Assembly: GCF_902806685.2 (NCBI RefSeq)
Contig: NC_048541.1
Coordinates: 4,585,465 to 4,649,464 of the forward strand
Origin: Maniola hyperantus
Taxonomy: Eukaryota; Arthropoda; Insecta; Lepidoptera; Nymphalidae
Length of the DNA stretch: 64,000 nt
Reading direction: 5' to 3'
Under the pieces are notes generated by a model, which did no database searches, was not told the origin of the DNA, and was given only the letters and a program-made list of their open reading frames with translations. The position numbers and the translations under genes were made by a program. Numbering within the stretch: the stretch's first letter is position 1; every line of letters starts with the position of its first letter. Below are positions 45,790-58,918 of this stretch, one piece after another.

Positions 45790-46044
45790 ATGGCAGACAA
45801 ATACGATTCAAATTCTCTCTGGGTCGCGCTCAGCGAGTACAGTGATGGTAATTTATTTAACGTGTATCCAAAATTATTGGCCGAGCTTTTCATGCAAGAA
45901 GATGCGGCGCGGCAGGAGGGCGACACTAGTGAAGCTGAACGACTGGTCTTACCAAGTGATAAGGAGTATAGGCTCACTCAGTACTTTAATCTGGTGGAGA
46001 TGCAGAAGACTTTGGATGTCGATGTGCAAGTATTAGATCATTAA
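45790..46044 (+). CDS. Hypothetical protein or first exon (84 aa)
   Basis: The frame MADKYDSNSLWVALSEYSDG continues with the acidic helical LLAELFMQEDAARQEGDTSE and LVEMQKTLDVDVQ, and stops at 46044. Composition is like a real protein. A donor-like CAA/GTATTA near 46032 would make it a first exon in phase 0, while the next clear exon (48798) needs two bases, so a direct join fails unless a weaker donor (GA/GTATAG, about 45964) is used. It may be the N-terminus of the NSUN7-like gene or an independent short gene. Confidence 0.4.
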   Translation: MADKYDSNSLWVALSEYSDGNLFNVYPKLLAELFMQEDAARQEGDTSEAERLVLPSDKEYRLTQYFNLVEMQKTLDVDVQVLDH

Positions 46045-48339
46045 TTGTAGAAGTAGGTACTTGTAGATAATAATTTAGTGCAGATTTTTCAATCACCAAA
46101 TAAACTTTACTTCTCTCTCTGCGTTGTATTTGTCATTGCTGAAGGTTGCGACCCCTTTCCTTTAAATCACATAATGGTCAGCAGGAACTTTCTTGGGCTA
46201 ACAATGCAGTGGGCTCCCAGATTCTTCCAATACAGGAACCATTCTGGTATGAGAACGAGATTTCGCTCTCCTCACCCCAAAATTCACATCAAAAATCTTG
46301 ATGGTTCCACTTCTTAAAACTTTCTCCGAGTCCTAATGGGACTATTATTGAAGTTAATTTAACACGCGTACGCGCGCATTCACTGTGACTTTAGTTTCCG
46401 TGGCGCTGTGCTGTGCTGTCGAGCTCTGTATTTGCTTCAGGCTTTATTGTTTTGGTGAAGCTCAGCCGCATTAATTCCATTAAGTATAGTGCGTGTCATC
46501 GTCAGGTGAAGCACAGAACAAAGAACCACCGTAGGGAGGTAAGTAATATTCTTATTAATTGTCTTTCTATGAGGTGACTGGTGAGGTGTGAAACTTTCAA
46601 TCATAGATACACAAGTACTTAGGTACATAATTAATTACTAGCTCTTTCTAATCTTAATTGCTACCCCTACATAGACATTCAGAGCGTTATTATGAGGAAA
46701 GCTGTTAACTCTACGATTATAGTGCAGGCTGGCCATGAACTTGCGCCAGTAGATTATGATCACACGTAAATAGGTTAGCCAAGAACAACCGCTTACAAAA
46801 GTAGGACCTGAGGCATGAGCTTAGAGCTTTCAAAGTTTTTCCTTTTTGTTCCCAACCAATTTGTAAGTAGGTAAAATATATAAGTACATACCTATATTTT
46901 GTAAATACTTTACATATAGACTTAGGATCGTGATTGTTGAAAAATTAATTCTACTGAATTAAAGGTACCTTCATGATTTATATTTTATGAGATAATGCTC
47001 GCGCTTTAGCGCGAAGTTTGGTTTTTAATAATCCCGTGGTAACTCTGATTTTCGGAAAAAAAGTATACTTATCATTTACCTGGGTCGTTAACTATAACCA
47101 TGCAAAAAATCACTCCAAAAAAATAATTCGTTGCTCCGTTAGACGTGCGACGCGATTGAACGACAAACCAACAATCAAACACAATTTCGCATTTATAATA
47201 AGGTAGTGATAACTTATACCAGTGTGTTTTTGTTTCGAAATATTTTGAAAGTTACAAGATACATTTCTTCTTGTTCTTGTCATATTCTTTAGTAGGTACA
47301 GGTTCTTTAGTAGGTCTACATACAAATACCAAGTATAATAATTATAAACACTATCCGGGAAAATTCACATGAAGGCATAGAAATCCCAGTATTTCAGTAG
47401 GTAAGTAATATGGTAATAGGTTAAGCTATGGTAATGTACCCTTCACATGAGTTATATTTGAGTGATAGGAGTAGGTAGTTATATTATTTTCTTTCTTTAT
47501 ACATATTTTCCTTTCTGAACGCTTTTAAAGGTCAACTATTCATAAAAGTCATTAGTAGGTACCTACTACCTACTTCGATTTAATTAGATACGTTCTACTT
47601 ATTTAGCTCTTTACTGAAGATAGGTACGGTACCTACTTACCTGTCATGAATCACGATTTCGCTATAATTATTGAGAAGTGGGTTCCATTCAGTGAATGTT
47701 TAAAACTCATACCACATTCATACCTAGATTGCTTGCCCGAGCGAGCGCAGTAAGGTTTATTCGTAATTTGTACACTTTGTGGTCTTTTCTTCAAAACTAC
47801 CCTCGTTAAGGTACGTTACAAAAAAATCTTGAAACCTTAACTAAAACCTTATTGCAAACATAAAAACTATCCTGTTTTAAGAAACTCAAAGAAACATAAT
47901 AATTGCGACGGTTTGGTGACATTTTTATAATTTTCACAAAAAACTTTTTATAAAATAAATACCTGTTGTATTTTACATACCTAGTAAATAAAAATCATAA
48001 AATCAAATTTTTACGCATATTTCTTTAGTATTAATGAAACGATTAGATATTATAAAACAAAATTATAGTATACCTACTTATTTAGTTTTTTAAATTCTTT
48101 TACACTGAATAATGTGCAATGGGCCATGGGCCTTTCAAATTTCGATTTAATTATCGTTGGCTGTTTGAGTGAAGTTTAGCAATTTGAAAACATGCATTTT
48201 TGGAGACACGGGATCTGCCCTTTTGTATAAAAAATGTCTCGAAATGGTTGATGGATCTACCAAAATAATAACGTAACTAAGTAATCTTTTATTTAAGTAC
48301 CTACTGATTTATCGCATATTACTTACCTAACATGTTTGA

Positions 48340-48700
48340 AACTGTTCATCGTTATCATCGTCAACCGATAGACGTCCATAGGAGTCATATACATAGATAG
48401 GTCTCTTGTAGGGACTTCCACACTCCACGATCTTGCGCCCGCCTGAATCCAGTGACCTCTCGTTAGAGGTTTCATTCCTTGCCAGTGACTTATTGCGACT
48501 CGTTTGACTTGACTCGTGTCCATTTGTCCACGTAGTGGGAAGTCTACCAATGCTGCGTTTTCCGGTGCAAGGACGCCATTCTAGCACCTTGGTCCTTGGC
48601 AGTTGGCACCCCAATGTCTATCGGTTTTTCGAACTATGTGTCCCGCCCATTGCCATTTCAGCGAGCGACGCAATTCGTTGAGTTATGTCGGTTTCTCTGG
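48340..48700 (-). mobile_element. RTE-type LINE remnant
   Basis: The - strand carries LEWRPCTGKRSIGRLPTTW, ESSQTSRNKSLARNETS and CGSPYKRPIYVYDSYGR, the same polyprotein tail as at 43690-44170, with frameshifts. It directly precedes the first sure NSUN7-like exon. Confidence 0.7.
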
Positions 48701-48797
48701 CTCTCCTATCAGAAAATTGTTTTTAATAATATATTTTAAGTTAATGTATAAAATGTATCTGCGAATAAACTGTAACAGCTCTGCTATTTTGTTACAG

Positions 48798-51700
48798 GGA
48801 TGAGGTCTTACAGTATGACAAAAAGGCAATGGAGGAGGCGCCAGAGGAGTGGGCGCCGTGGAGCCTGGTCGTGGCCACCAAAAATCCTAACGCACCTCCT
48901 CCCATCACCGTCAGCACCGCACCAGGTCCAGCTTGGGATATTGGACAGGTTTTTATTTCTTATCATTTTAACCGTTCACGGGCCTCATCACAGTAATCAA
49001 AATAAGTACTTAATAGTCCAAGTCGCCAGCGGAATCCCACTTCTGATGTTTGCATTATAACAAAATTGTAAATACATTTAAATAAGTACCGTCATAAGTA
49101 CTTGATATTTGCTGAACTAGATAAAAAAAATACCCTAAGTAATTATCGTAACTGCAGCACCTATAAGTCCTAATACCTCAATAATTCAATTAAACAGCTA
49201 ATTGTTTTAAATAGATAAACTTAGAATGTTATCGATATTTTTGCGTATAGCGTGTTAATTTTTTTTACAAGCTTTGAACCTACTTGTAATAACTTCTTGG
49301 GCCACATCCAGGAGTACCTTGCTGCCGTGAGACGTACGCACTGCGTAATATGCAGTACATTACCACGTAACATCCAAACGCTGCGTTTAGCATACGCAGC
49401 GTAATATGCGTCGCATTTATACGCACCTGTTCTACACCTGGAACCTTTAATTTTAGAACTAATAATTATTAGTGTTCACATAACTTGATAATATTCTCGG
49501 AAGTACAGCTACAGTATTATATTATTATTAAATGTCTTTGTCTCGAAAGGTAATGAAAGCAGCCCGCCTTCTCTGCAAGCCCCCGATGCCTGTGAGCTTC
49601 GAGGATGAACAGGAAATGCGATGTGTCTACTCGCTCATCTATGACGTGTTTCGTTGTAAGGATGGTTAAAAACTCGCTACTTTCATTATGCTCACTGTAG
49701 GTCTCATCTGAACTGTTACCATTAACTTAGACTTTTAAACAAAGCTCAGATAATTCACTCAGCAGATGATATAAGCTGTAGAGAGCCATGGTCGTGTAAT
49801 GTACATGATGAAATCAGAAATGAGATTAAAATTTCTATAAAACTTATAGAAAGCTCAAGTTAAGTGGAGTTGGGCCGCGCAAATATTTCGGACGTTGGGG
49901 TCCCAAGGAGCAGTAATGGTGAAACCACACAAAGTAGCATATTCAGACATTGGCAGACGACTTTTAGACTGTAAATAGGTATAGTTACCGGCAATCAAAT
50001 AGTCGTCTCTGACCTACGATGCGAGTGCGACCTCGCGCAGGTATTGTTCCACGCGCTTGTGTACAGTGTACGGATGTAGCACTCACACTAATGCAGCCGC
50101 GTCTCGCGGTTATATACAGAGACGACTATTTGATCGGCGCGGACTTATACATCATGCGTATCGAAGCCGAAGCGCTGGACACAGACGACACGACCCAACT
50201 ACTACGGATTTTAGATAGATAGGTATGCCTTCACAGCAAAGTTTTTAAAACATCGTTCGTCCTATTTTTTAAACGCAACTTATCGCGTTTAAATAAATCA
50301 TGTCACTTTATTACAAAGGTATAAAGAGCGAAATAATATTATCTTTTTAGTACAGTATCGCGCTATTGAAATCGTTCGTGACTTTTTTGTCGTAAATCAC
50401 CGAACACGATGATCGTAAACCCATGCCCTTTACCTTATAAAGAACCTTAAAATATGTATAGCAGTAGGAAATATTCGTAAGTGAGTGTCGTGGTGGTGAA
50501 GTTGGCGCGTGAATGGTTATCGCTTTACGGTTATGTACTTACCTATATTGGATCACGCGAACTTTGAAACTAGTTTACGGGGCTTCCTAAACGCTATTTA
50601 ACTTTTATCACAAAACACCTACCTCCCTGATTGTGTTGCGATAGCAAACACTCGCGTGTGTTTGAATGTAACGGACTGTTTAATTTTGAATGCAGATATT
50701 ATTTTAATTTTACTTTAAATAAAGTCATACGGCACAGTTATACGGCTAGCTACCTATTTGTCTGGTTGGAGGCTTCGGACGTGGCTAGTTACTACCCTAC
50801 CGGCAAAGCCGTGCCGCCAAGCGATTTAGCGTTCCGGTGCGATGCCGTGTAGAAACTATAGGTTTAATAAAAACTGTCATACTCCTTCCAGGTTAGCCCG
50901 CTTCCATCTTAGACTGCATCAACACTTAGTACCAGGTGAGATTGCAGTCAAGGGCTAACTCGTATCGGAATAAAAAAAAGTGTAAGGGACTTATAAAGGT
51001 AGATTTTGAAAGATTCTAAGAACCTAACTAACCAGGTAGTTAGCTCGGACCACGCTAGGAGTAATGTGCTATTTACTGTTTCAGATAAATCAATCCTCGA
51101 TCAAGCAATAGAAGACATTGATTTTTTTGGTGATTATCCACAGGTAAATTAGTTTAAATCAGGTACCTTATATATTTTATATAGCACAATATACTTAGGT
51201 ATAGAAAGCTACAAAACATCTACCCATTTGGGTTCTGTAATCTGTTATGACTTCATACAAAACGTAACCTACACATAATTCAATGAAGCCACCATAAGGT
51301 GGCTCTATAAAGAGCTGTTTTAAAACTGGGGCAATTTGATCAAACTGCATAACGGTTACTTTGTACGACTTATGAATAACAAGCAGGTAGTTACGAGTAA
51401 GTAATTGAGCTATTCAGTCCATTTGTTTGAATGCGATGCATCGCACAAGCAATAAATCCCGATGTGATCCCGACCTAGTCACGTAAGCCGTTAGACATAC
51501 TTAGTACCTATAATATAGGTACTAAGTATGTATGCATCCGGAAATGCAAATGTCATGCATCCTATGTCCACCTCCGGCATGCAAGCTATTTCTGCCTCAA
51601 ACGACAAAATCGGTTAAACAGATGGGTTTTAAATATCCTGTGGGAACTCTATAACTTTCCGGCACCATATTTATGATCAGGAGGTGGATCGCCCAATAAA

Positions 51701-54700
51701 CTCAATCTTGATAAATACATAAAATATAATTTATTATATTAACAGAAAGACATTACTTTTTCCAACGATAACGACAACTCACAAGTGACAGTCTTACAAA
51801 TATAGAACGCTATTTTATTCTTTCTTCACTTTAGATGTAATGAGTTTACATACGAGTCAATTTCACGTTCTAATACACCAAAGTAGCCTATGCTCTTCCC
51901 TGGAATCTCACCACACTACATTCTATCTCTGTACATTTTGTCAAAAACGGCCGTGAAAAGCTAACAAACAAACAGACAGACAGACCGACACACTTTCGTC
52001 TTTGGGATATGGATTCCATTTAAAAATAACCACTCTTGTGTAAATATTTGGGAAATTTTACAGCGCACTTGAACTTCTTAAAACATTCTCGAAGGTTGCA
52101 TGGCAGAGTTGGCAAGGTTAAAGAGAAATGTCATTACTAAGCAATAACTTCGATAAAAGCACATTCGACAAGATGTAACAGCAAAAAATATAGCCGTATC
52201 TAACTCACATTACGACGATCTCGTGACCAAATCCATTTATTTTTCTTTGAGGACGCTCACGAAAACGAGCTTGGTATTTATGAGCGTATATTTTCGCCTA
52301 AAAATGAAAACCTTGGTGATTCCTGACTTTTCCATCTGATAAAGTGGATTCGATTAATAATAACACGGCATATAGCGTCAAAAACATCCAAATTTGAATG
52401 TTTTCACATAGATAAGACGCTTTAGCTGTCGCGGAAATTAATTGACCAATTATTGCATTGCATAGAATTTCAAAATACAAGAGACATTTTTACTATTGTA
52501 AAATGAAATCGTTGAAAACGATGGTTATGATTCTTAGGTAAAGACGTAATTTTTAGGTCTGGTTTCAAATCTACTCGTAGAGTGCGATTTGTGAATAAAC
52601 CCGAAAAGCAAATTGCAATTGTAGGTAAGTAGGTAGTGGGGGTACAGAACGAATTTTCTTTGATCTTGATAAGTACCTACTTGTACTTATCTAGAAATAG
52701 GTCTTGTGCCAAACGATTTTTCTTGGATCTAGATATCTAGAAATCTTGGTTTATTTGATAAATATTTATTCAAATGGCAACCTAGACGTAGACATTCTCG
52801 CCGTCTCATTTCTCCGCCAAATAGATATCGACAAATCATCCAATTCAAGGTCTCAAAGCTCTTTTTGAGACGCCAGCTGTTTTCCTCAAAGCTGCTTAAT
52901 ATTTTTTGCAATTTAACAGCTCTTAGATCACAAACATTCAACATGGCTGTTCTTAATGGAGCTCGCAAGACGCCGATGGGTGTCGAGGCCGCGAGCGGAG
53001 GTGGAGCGTTCTAAGCTTCTGCTGGACCAAGCTGGATACCCCTTCAAGGATGTAGAAGCAGCTATATGGGATGAAAGGGTCCACTTTGCAGCGGCCATTG
53101 CCAGAATACGGATTAAAAATAGGGCTTTCACGTAACTATCCCTACCTATTCTCTTGTTTTATACTGAACTGCTCTGAGAACAAATTGGCATATCTTCGTT
53201 TTTATCAGTAGGATTCCATTGCTGGATATTTCTTTCAAATTCTACTGCAAAGATTTTCACAGAACACGGTCTTGTGCAGTTTGAGTTAATTTCCCTCACT
53301 GGAGTTTCCCAGCTCTACATTTATCGGAATGAAATCAAATTAGGTAGATAGGTATGCTCAATTATGTGCTTAACTTATGGCAAATCTTGTGAATCTTGCC
53401 TGAAGATATTAGGTAAACTGTGATTTCTTTTAAAGCAATGCACTTAGGTCAGAGAAATCTGTTTTAGTAGGTTTCTTCTTTCCTACTTGTTTTCCATTTT
53501 ACATTTTACTACACCACTGTGTGGCGGTAGCTATTGGGTCAGTAAAATAAAATTAATTGTACCTACCTACTACTGAACTAACAATACTAACTTACCATTT
53601 AAGGAAAAACTGTAACTAACATACTAACAATCTATGGATCTATGAATGGTCTGAAATAAACGTTTATTTATTTATTTATTTATTTATTTTGTTTTGCTTT
53701 CCTCAGGTTATCGGATCTCTTACCAGCCCATTTGCGAGAAGAGCGTATATCCGCGTGCGTCAACAAGGACACCGTTACGGGATGGGTGAACACGTTCAAA
53801 GCGAAGTGAGTTACGTGCTTCCACTTTTGTTGCCAGTACGAACATAGGCAGTTCCCACCCAGATTATGTAACAATCAACTGATGTATACATCGTCACAAC
53901 TGTATCTCTTAATGTTAACAATAATCTGAAAAACCAACAAAATAAAAACTATTTGGAATAACCTTGTTAATCCATTACTCGATTTTCTTTTTAACCGACT
54001 TCAAAAAAAGGAGGAGGTTCTCAATTCGTCGGAATCTTTTTTTTTTTTTTTTATGTATGTTCCCCGATTACTCGAAAACGCCTGGACCGATTTTGAAAAT
54101 TCTTTTTTTGTTTGAAAGGGTATACTTCAAAGTTGGTCCCATTTCAATTTGGTGAAGATCTGATGAACATCTTCGAAGATAGATACTGGAACTCCTCAAC
54201 GGATAAGAGTAAATTGCTCGCGATCAGTGTAATAGCTTAGTAAACAATAGATTTTTAACCAGTCATAGCATAATTCCATGGGGCCACTAAAAATTGTGAA
54301 ATAAAATTTTTTTACAAAAAAAATAAAAACCGACTTCGTTACACAAACACTAAAAATTGAAAAATAATTTAATTTATTACCGAATATATTATGTATACAA
54401 GAGTTAATATAGTTCCATAATAATATTTTTTGGGGTCGGTGCCAATGAGGTGCCATTGTGGAGTCCCATAAAAATATGAAGTCTAGACGATTCGCGCAGC
54501 TAAAGCTAATTGGCACCGGCACCAAAAAGTATTATTGATGTGCCTCCGGTAAAACATACAGCATTTATGTATGAAGAAGCAATTATGTACTCACCGCATA
54601 TATGCGCGCTCCATACACAAACAATGTAGTTCACCTTACCGTATATAGGGGCGCTAGTGTCTCACCCAGCAAGGCAGCGGGCCGCTGCCATCTTGGATGT

Positions 54701-57700
54701 CATAGCGTTGTGTACTTTCGCCGCGTGCGCGTCGAATCTAAAATTATATCGTTAATCCGTCTTTCTTTGCAAAAAAATATTTTCAATAAGTGCAATAAAT
54801 GTGATAATACGGTGATCATGATATATATTTTCTTATTATTTCGTAATATTATCGTGGGGAAATTTTGGTTGGACCCCACGTGCGCGAACGATGTCGATAA
54901 GCTACGTAAGCTAATCGATCTGGTATTTCGCGCTTATTGGTGCCTGAGAGGGCTCTTGAAAAAGGGGATACCTCGACATCCAGCAGCGATTCAAGCAACG
55001 AGCAGGATTGAGAGTGACTCCCGAGAGAAACAGCGAGAAATTACCAGGTAACGATCGATCCTCGGATCGATGCGTTATACAACCCGGTGAGTTTTCTTAC
55101 ATATTTCATAATGCATCTACCATATTGGGTATCTAATGCAAATGAGATGCTAATTGAGAAACCAAATTAAACAAATGGCGATTTGGTTGACGAACGTGTC
55201 GACACCGAAATCTAAATCTGGATCTAGGTTTCTTTAATACAAATTTTGGCGAGAAAAAGTCCTAATGGTTACCTATAATCGTTTATTGAATTTATTTATT
55301 TTATGTACAAAGTTAATTGAGTGCAACTTAAATTTTACGCCAGTTAATCGAATGATAACATTTTATCTCGCCCACCACGTGGTGAGAGGTTGGTTATAAC
55401 AAGACATTGGTTAAATTGCTGATTTAAAGGGGTTTCGTAAACTGAAAATAACGGAGAAATGTACTCACTAAACAATAGCTAACATTTATTTGGCCCCACT
55501 GAGAACATCATGGCCGTTACCACCAATGCTTTATTATACCAAAGAGAACTCAGTTATGAATCCAGAGACCTTCATTAATAAATTACTGAAACATTCAGAT
55601 GATAAAGTCGCCCTTTGTTCTAAACATCTCCTGCATTTTTATTCTTTTGAATATAATGATTAGCAATAAATATGTTTAAATAAATAAATAAAATTCAGCA
55701 AATCATCTTTGTCTTAAAAATTATCAGAACAAACTTTACAAATTGTTTGGGCAACAGGCGAATGTATCGTATAATATATTATGTAAGGCGCAGGAGATGA
55801 ATATCAGACAGAATTTTCAGGGAGATGTTTATTTTAAATACTCTAAGGAAATTTTGGATAAAAGTATTGAATACAATATTTGCATATGTCAAAAGTGAAT
55901 GGGTTCTCAGTGATTGTTGAATGGGGGGTCTTCCAGTATATGTGAGGCCCGCGCCCTTTGTTAGTTTTTGGTGTGATAACCATTTTAAATTATTGATTAA
56001 ACTAGAAAAGTACGTCAAATCATTGTGACGTCACATGCCAGTGTTTCATGGGGCCTCGCGTGCTGAGCGTGTGTTTTAACGCTTTATAGCATACTGATTT
56101 GACTAGTTGTCAAATACCGGATTGGCTTTTAACAATAGTGACGAGGTTCTTTTTGGATAAAGCAACACTCACTGCATTTATGCAATCCCCTGGTGGCCCA
56201 TATTTATAAATATCACAGCTATAAATACCTATAATAACAAAAACCTATCCAACACATGTTACAGGTTATGTAATGACATTCTAATATTGTTGGCAAGCTT
56301 TTGGTGCAAATGTTAATAACGGGATTTCGAATACCCTAATACAAGAAACTACCCCCGGTAATGCCCACAAAACAAATAATGCAACATGCAACCTGGTCAC
56401 CTGTCACGACTTAAATGACACAAGAATTACTGGATCAAAACTAGTAAAAGTGGTTCACAAGGAAATGCCCTGTTTTATCTCCGAGCTTTTTCTGCGGAAG
56501 GAAAGCGTTGGATCGATCCGTCTGATTTTCGACCCTCGAGAACGAAACAAATTTGTGAAGCAAAACTATCCCGTCTGATTTGTCATACCGGTTTGTAGCT
56601 TTCTACAACCTGGACTCTAAAGTTGGACAACCTGTCCAATTTTTGGGTCTGGCGGCAGCGCCCTACCTGTAACATGCTTGGTTGCGGAAACCTTGCATGC
56701 GAAGGAATGTCGAGTGCTAGTCTACCTAGACGACTTCCTTCTGGTCAATCAAGACCAATCCAAGTTATGTCTTCAGGCTGCGGAAGCCGTGAGGCACTTG
56801 GAACTTCTGGGCTGGCAATTCTGGTCAACCAAGACCAAGCCAAGTTATGCCTTCACACTGCGGAAGCGTGAGGCCCTTGGAACTTCGGGGCAGGCGGATC
56901 AATTACCAAAAGCCAACGTCCATACCATGTTGAAGACACCGGTTTTCAACTGATCACCGAAGTTAAGCAACATCGGGATCAATTACTAAAAGTCAATTCT
57001 AACACACACAAGACCTACAAATACCTGGGTATTCGTTGGCAGACTATAAGGAAATTCAATGTTCTTGCCCATAATAAAGAGTAAAAAACTATCAACGAGA
57101 CCTTTGAGAGAATTATTACTGAAAAGTCGCATCACTCTTCACGACATGCAACGGTTGCTAGGACAGTCAGACTTCGCCAGTTTAGTAACTCCCAGAAGCA
57201 GACTACATTCTGATCAGATCCAAATATGCCTCAAACGTTTCGATAGTATGCTTTAGACTGCTGAATCCACAATCGTGGAACAGGGAATGACATGGCGGCG
57301 CGGAGCCACACGTCTCAGGCTGCCAATATGTTCACCTAAAACCTGCCATCCACTGCTTGGCGAATAATGCCTCTGATTGGCTTTTAGTGCCCAATTAAAC
57401 GGAAAATTAATGCCAGAAACTTGGTTAGCGCATCAAAAAATGATAGCACAGCAATAGAAGGAACTTTATGCAGTCATAGTGGAAATTGAAGACAGCACAA
57501 GGACTCTGCAAAAATCGCAAGTCTTGGTTCAATCGAACACTCATTCGTTCACTCGTTCCTTCTAACGTTCATTTTAATGAACAAAGTCGTGGGTTTTACT
57601 GATTCTAACGATCGAACTCCCGCATATAACAGATTACATTATTGGCTCAAGGCTGTCACGAGGAAAACCTCCCACAGAGTGGCATCTTTTCCCTCAAGCG

Positions 57701-58884
57701 ACGTCAGAGATCGATTTGGTTGCAGCACAACAGATTACTGTAGTAGGGAACAAAGATGGTGTCTTTATTTATTTATTTATTTTTATTTTTATTTTATTTG
57801 ACTAACCAACAACATTTACACATACACAATGTGGTGTGATGTCTTTATCGACTGCAAAGATTGATCAACAAGTTATAGATGCTTTGAACAGATCATTGAG
57901 ACATCAATTTAGCATGGGTGTTTTCTTCTCCAAACTAATTGCCAAAAGTACTGACCTACTTGAACAAGTGTAGCTGGGGTGTACTTAAATGTGGCACGTG
58001 AAAGACCTTTGGGCTTCAAGATTTGAAAGCAGAGCTCAAATGAACTATAGAACCTATCAGGGACTCTGATAGATGTCACGACATTACAGTGTCCGCCAGA
58101 CATTTACCCGGAAGCTGAAAAATTAGGGATGGATGCCCAAATAAAGGAGTGGTCTATACGAGAAGTAAAGAACAGGTGGTTGTTGGAAGCAATTTTTGTC
58201 CTACCTACCTACCAGACATCAAAAAATGGTTAAACTGGTACGAAACATGGTGGCGGTTAACTTTCTATGATCCACATGTGGCTACTAGGCAATTATTGAC
58301 GTGGCTAAACTCAAAATTACTAAACCATTTATCATACAGGACCTTAAGGTAGAGCTCAAGCGCTAACTTCAGAAGCTCTCATTTAAGTACACACTTCTCG
58401 AGATATCTAGACGAACCTACATGGACACTTGTTGCCACGAACGAAGGGTACACGACTGAAAGTCTGTGTCACCGGGAAAAATATATTATATACTTTATTT
58501 GGCCCAAAGACTGACACTCACTCTTAACATCAATACGGATGGACACTTTCAAAACATAATAACATAACAGAAAACATAATGTGCTAATAATGTACTAGTC
58601 AAGTCTTTGATACAGAAAAATAGGTCAAGCAGAATGAAGTTAAGAATTTAGATATATTGTAATCTTTTTATCACCAACGGTAATGAAACTGAAGCCACAT
58701 CACGTACTGTCACTGATCACTGGAACAGTTCAGTTCTTAAGCAATGTGGCAGCATTCCTGCATCCCCAGGGATTCATCAGTGGAGCAGCAGTAGCTTCTT
58801 TAGGGACAGATAACCAATCAATGGACGATATACTCGTATCTCGTGGTAACTGGAGATTACCAGACATTCTTGTTGAAATCATTA

Positions 58885-58918
<34 letters not shown>

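Noticed and set aside
46078..46317. 79-residue + strand frame as an exon
   Set aside because: No clear splice signals in phase. The region looks like repeat-derived sequence.
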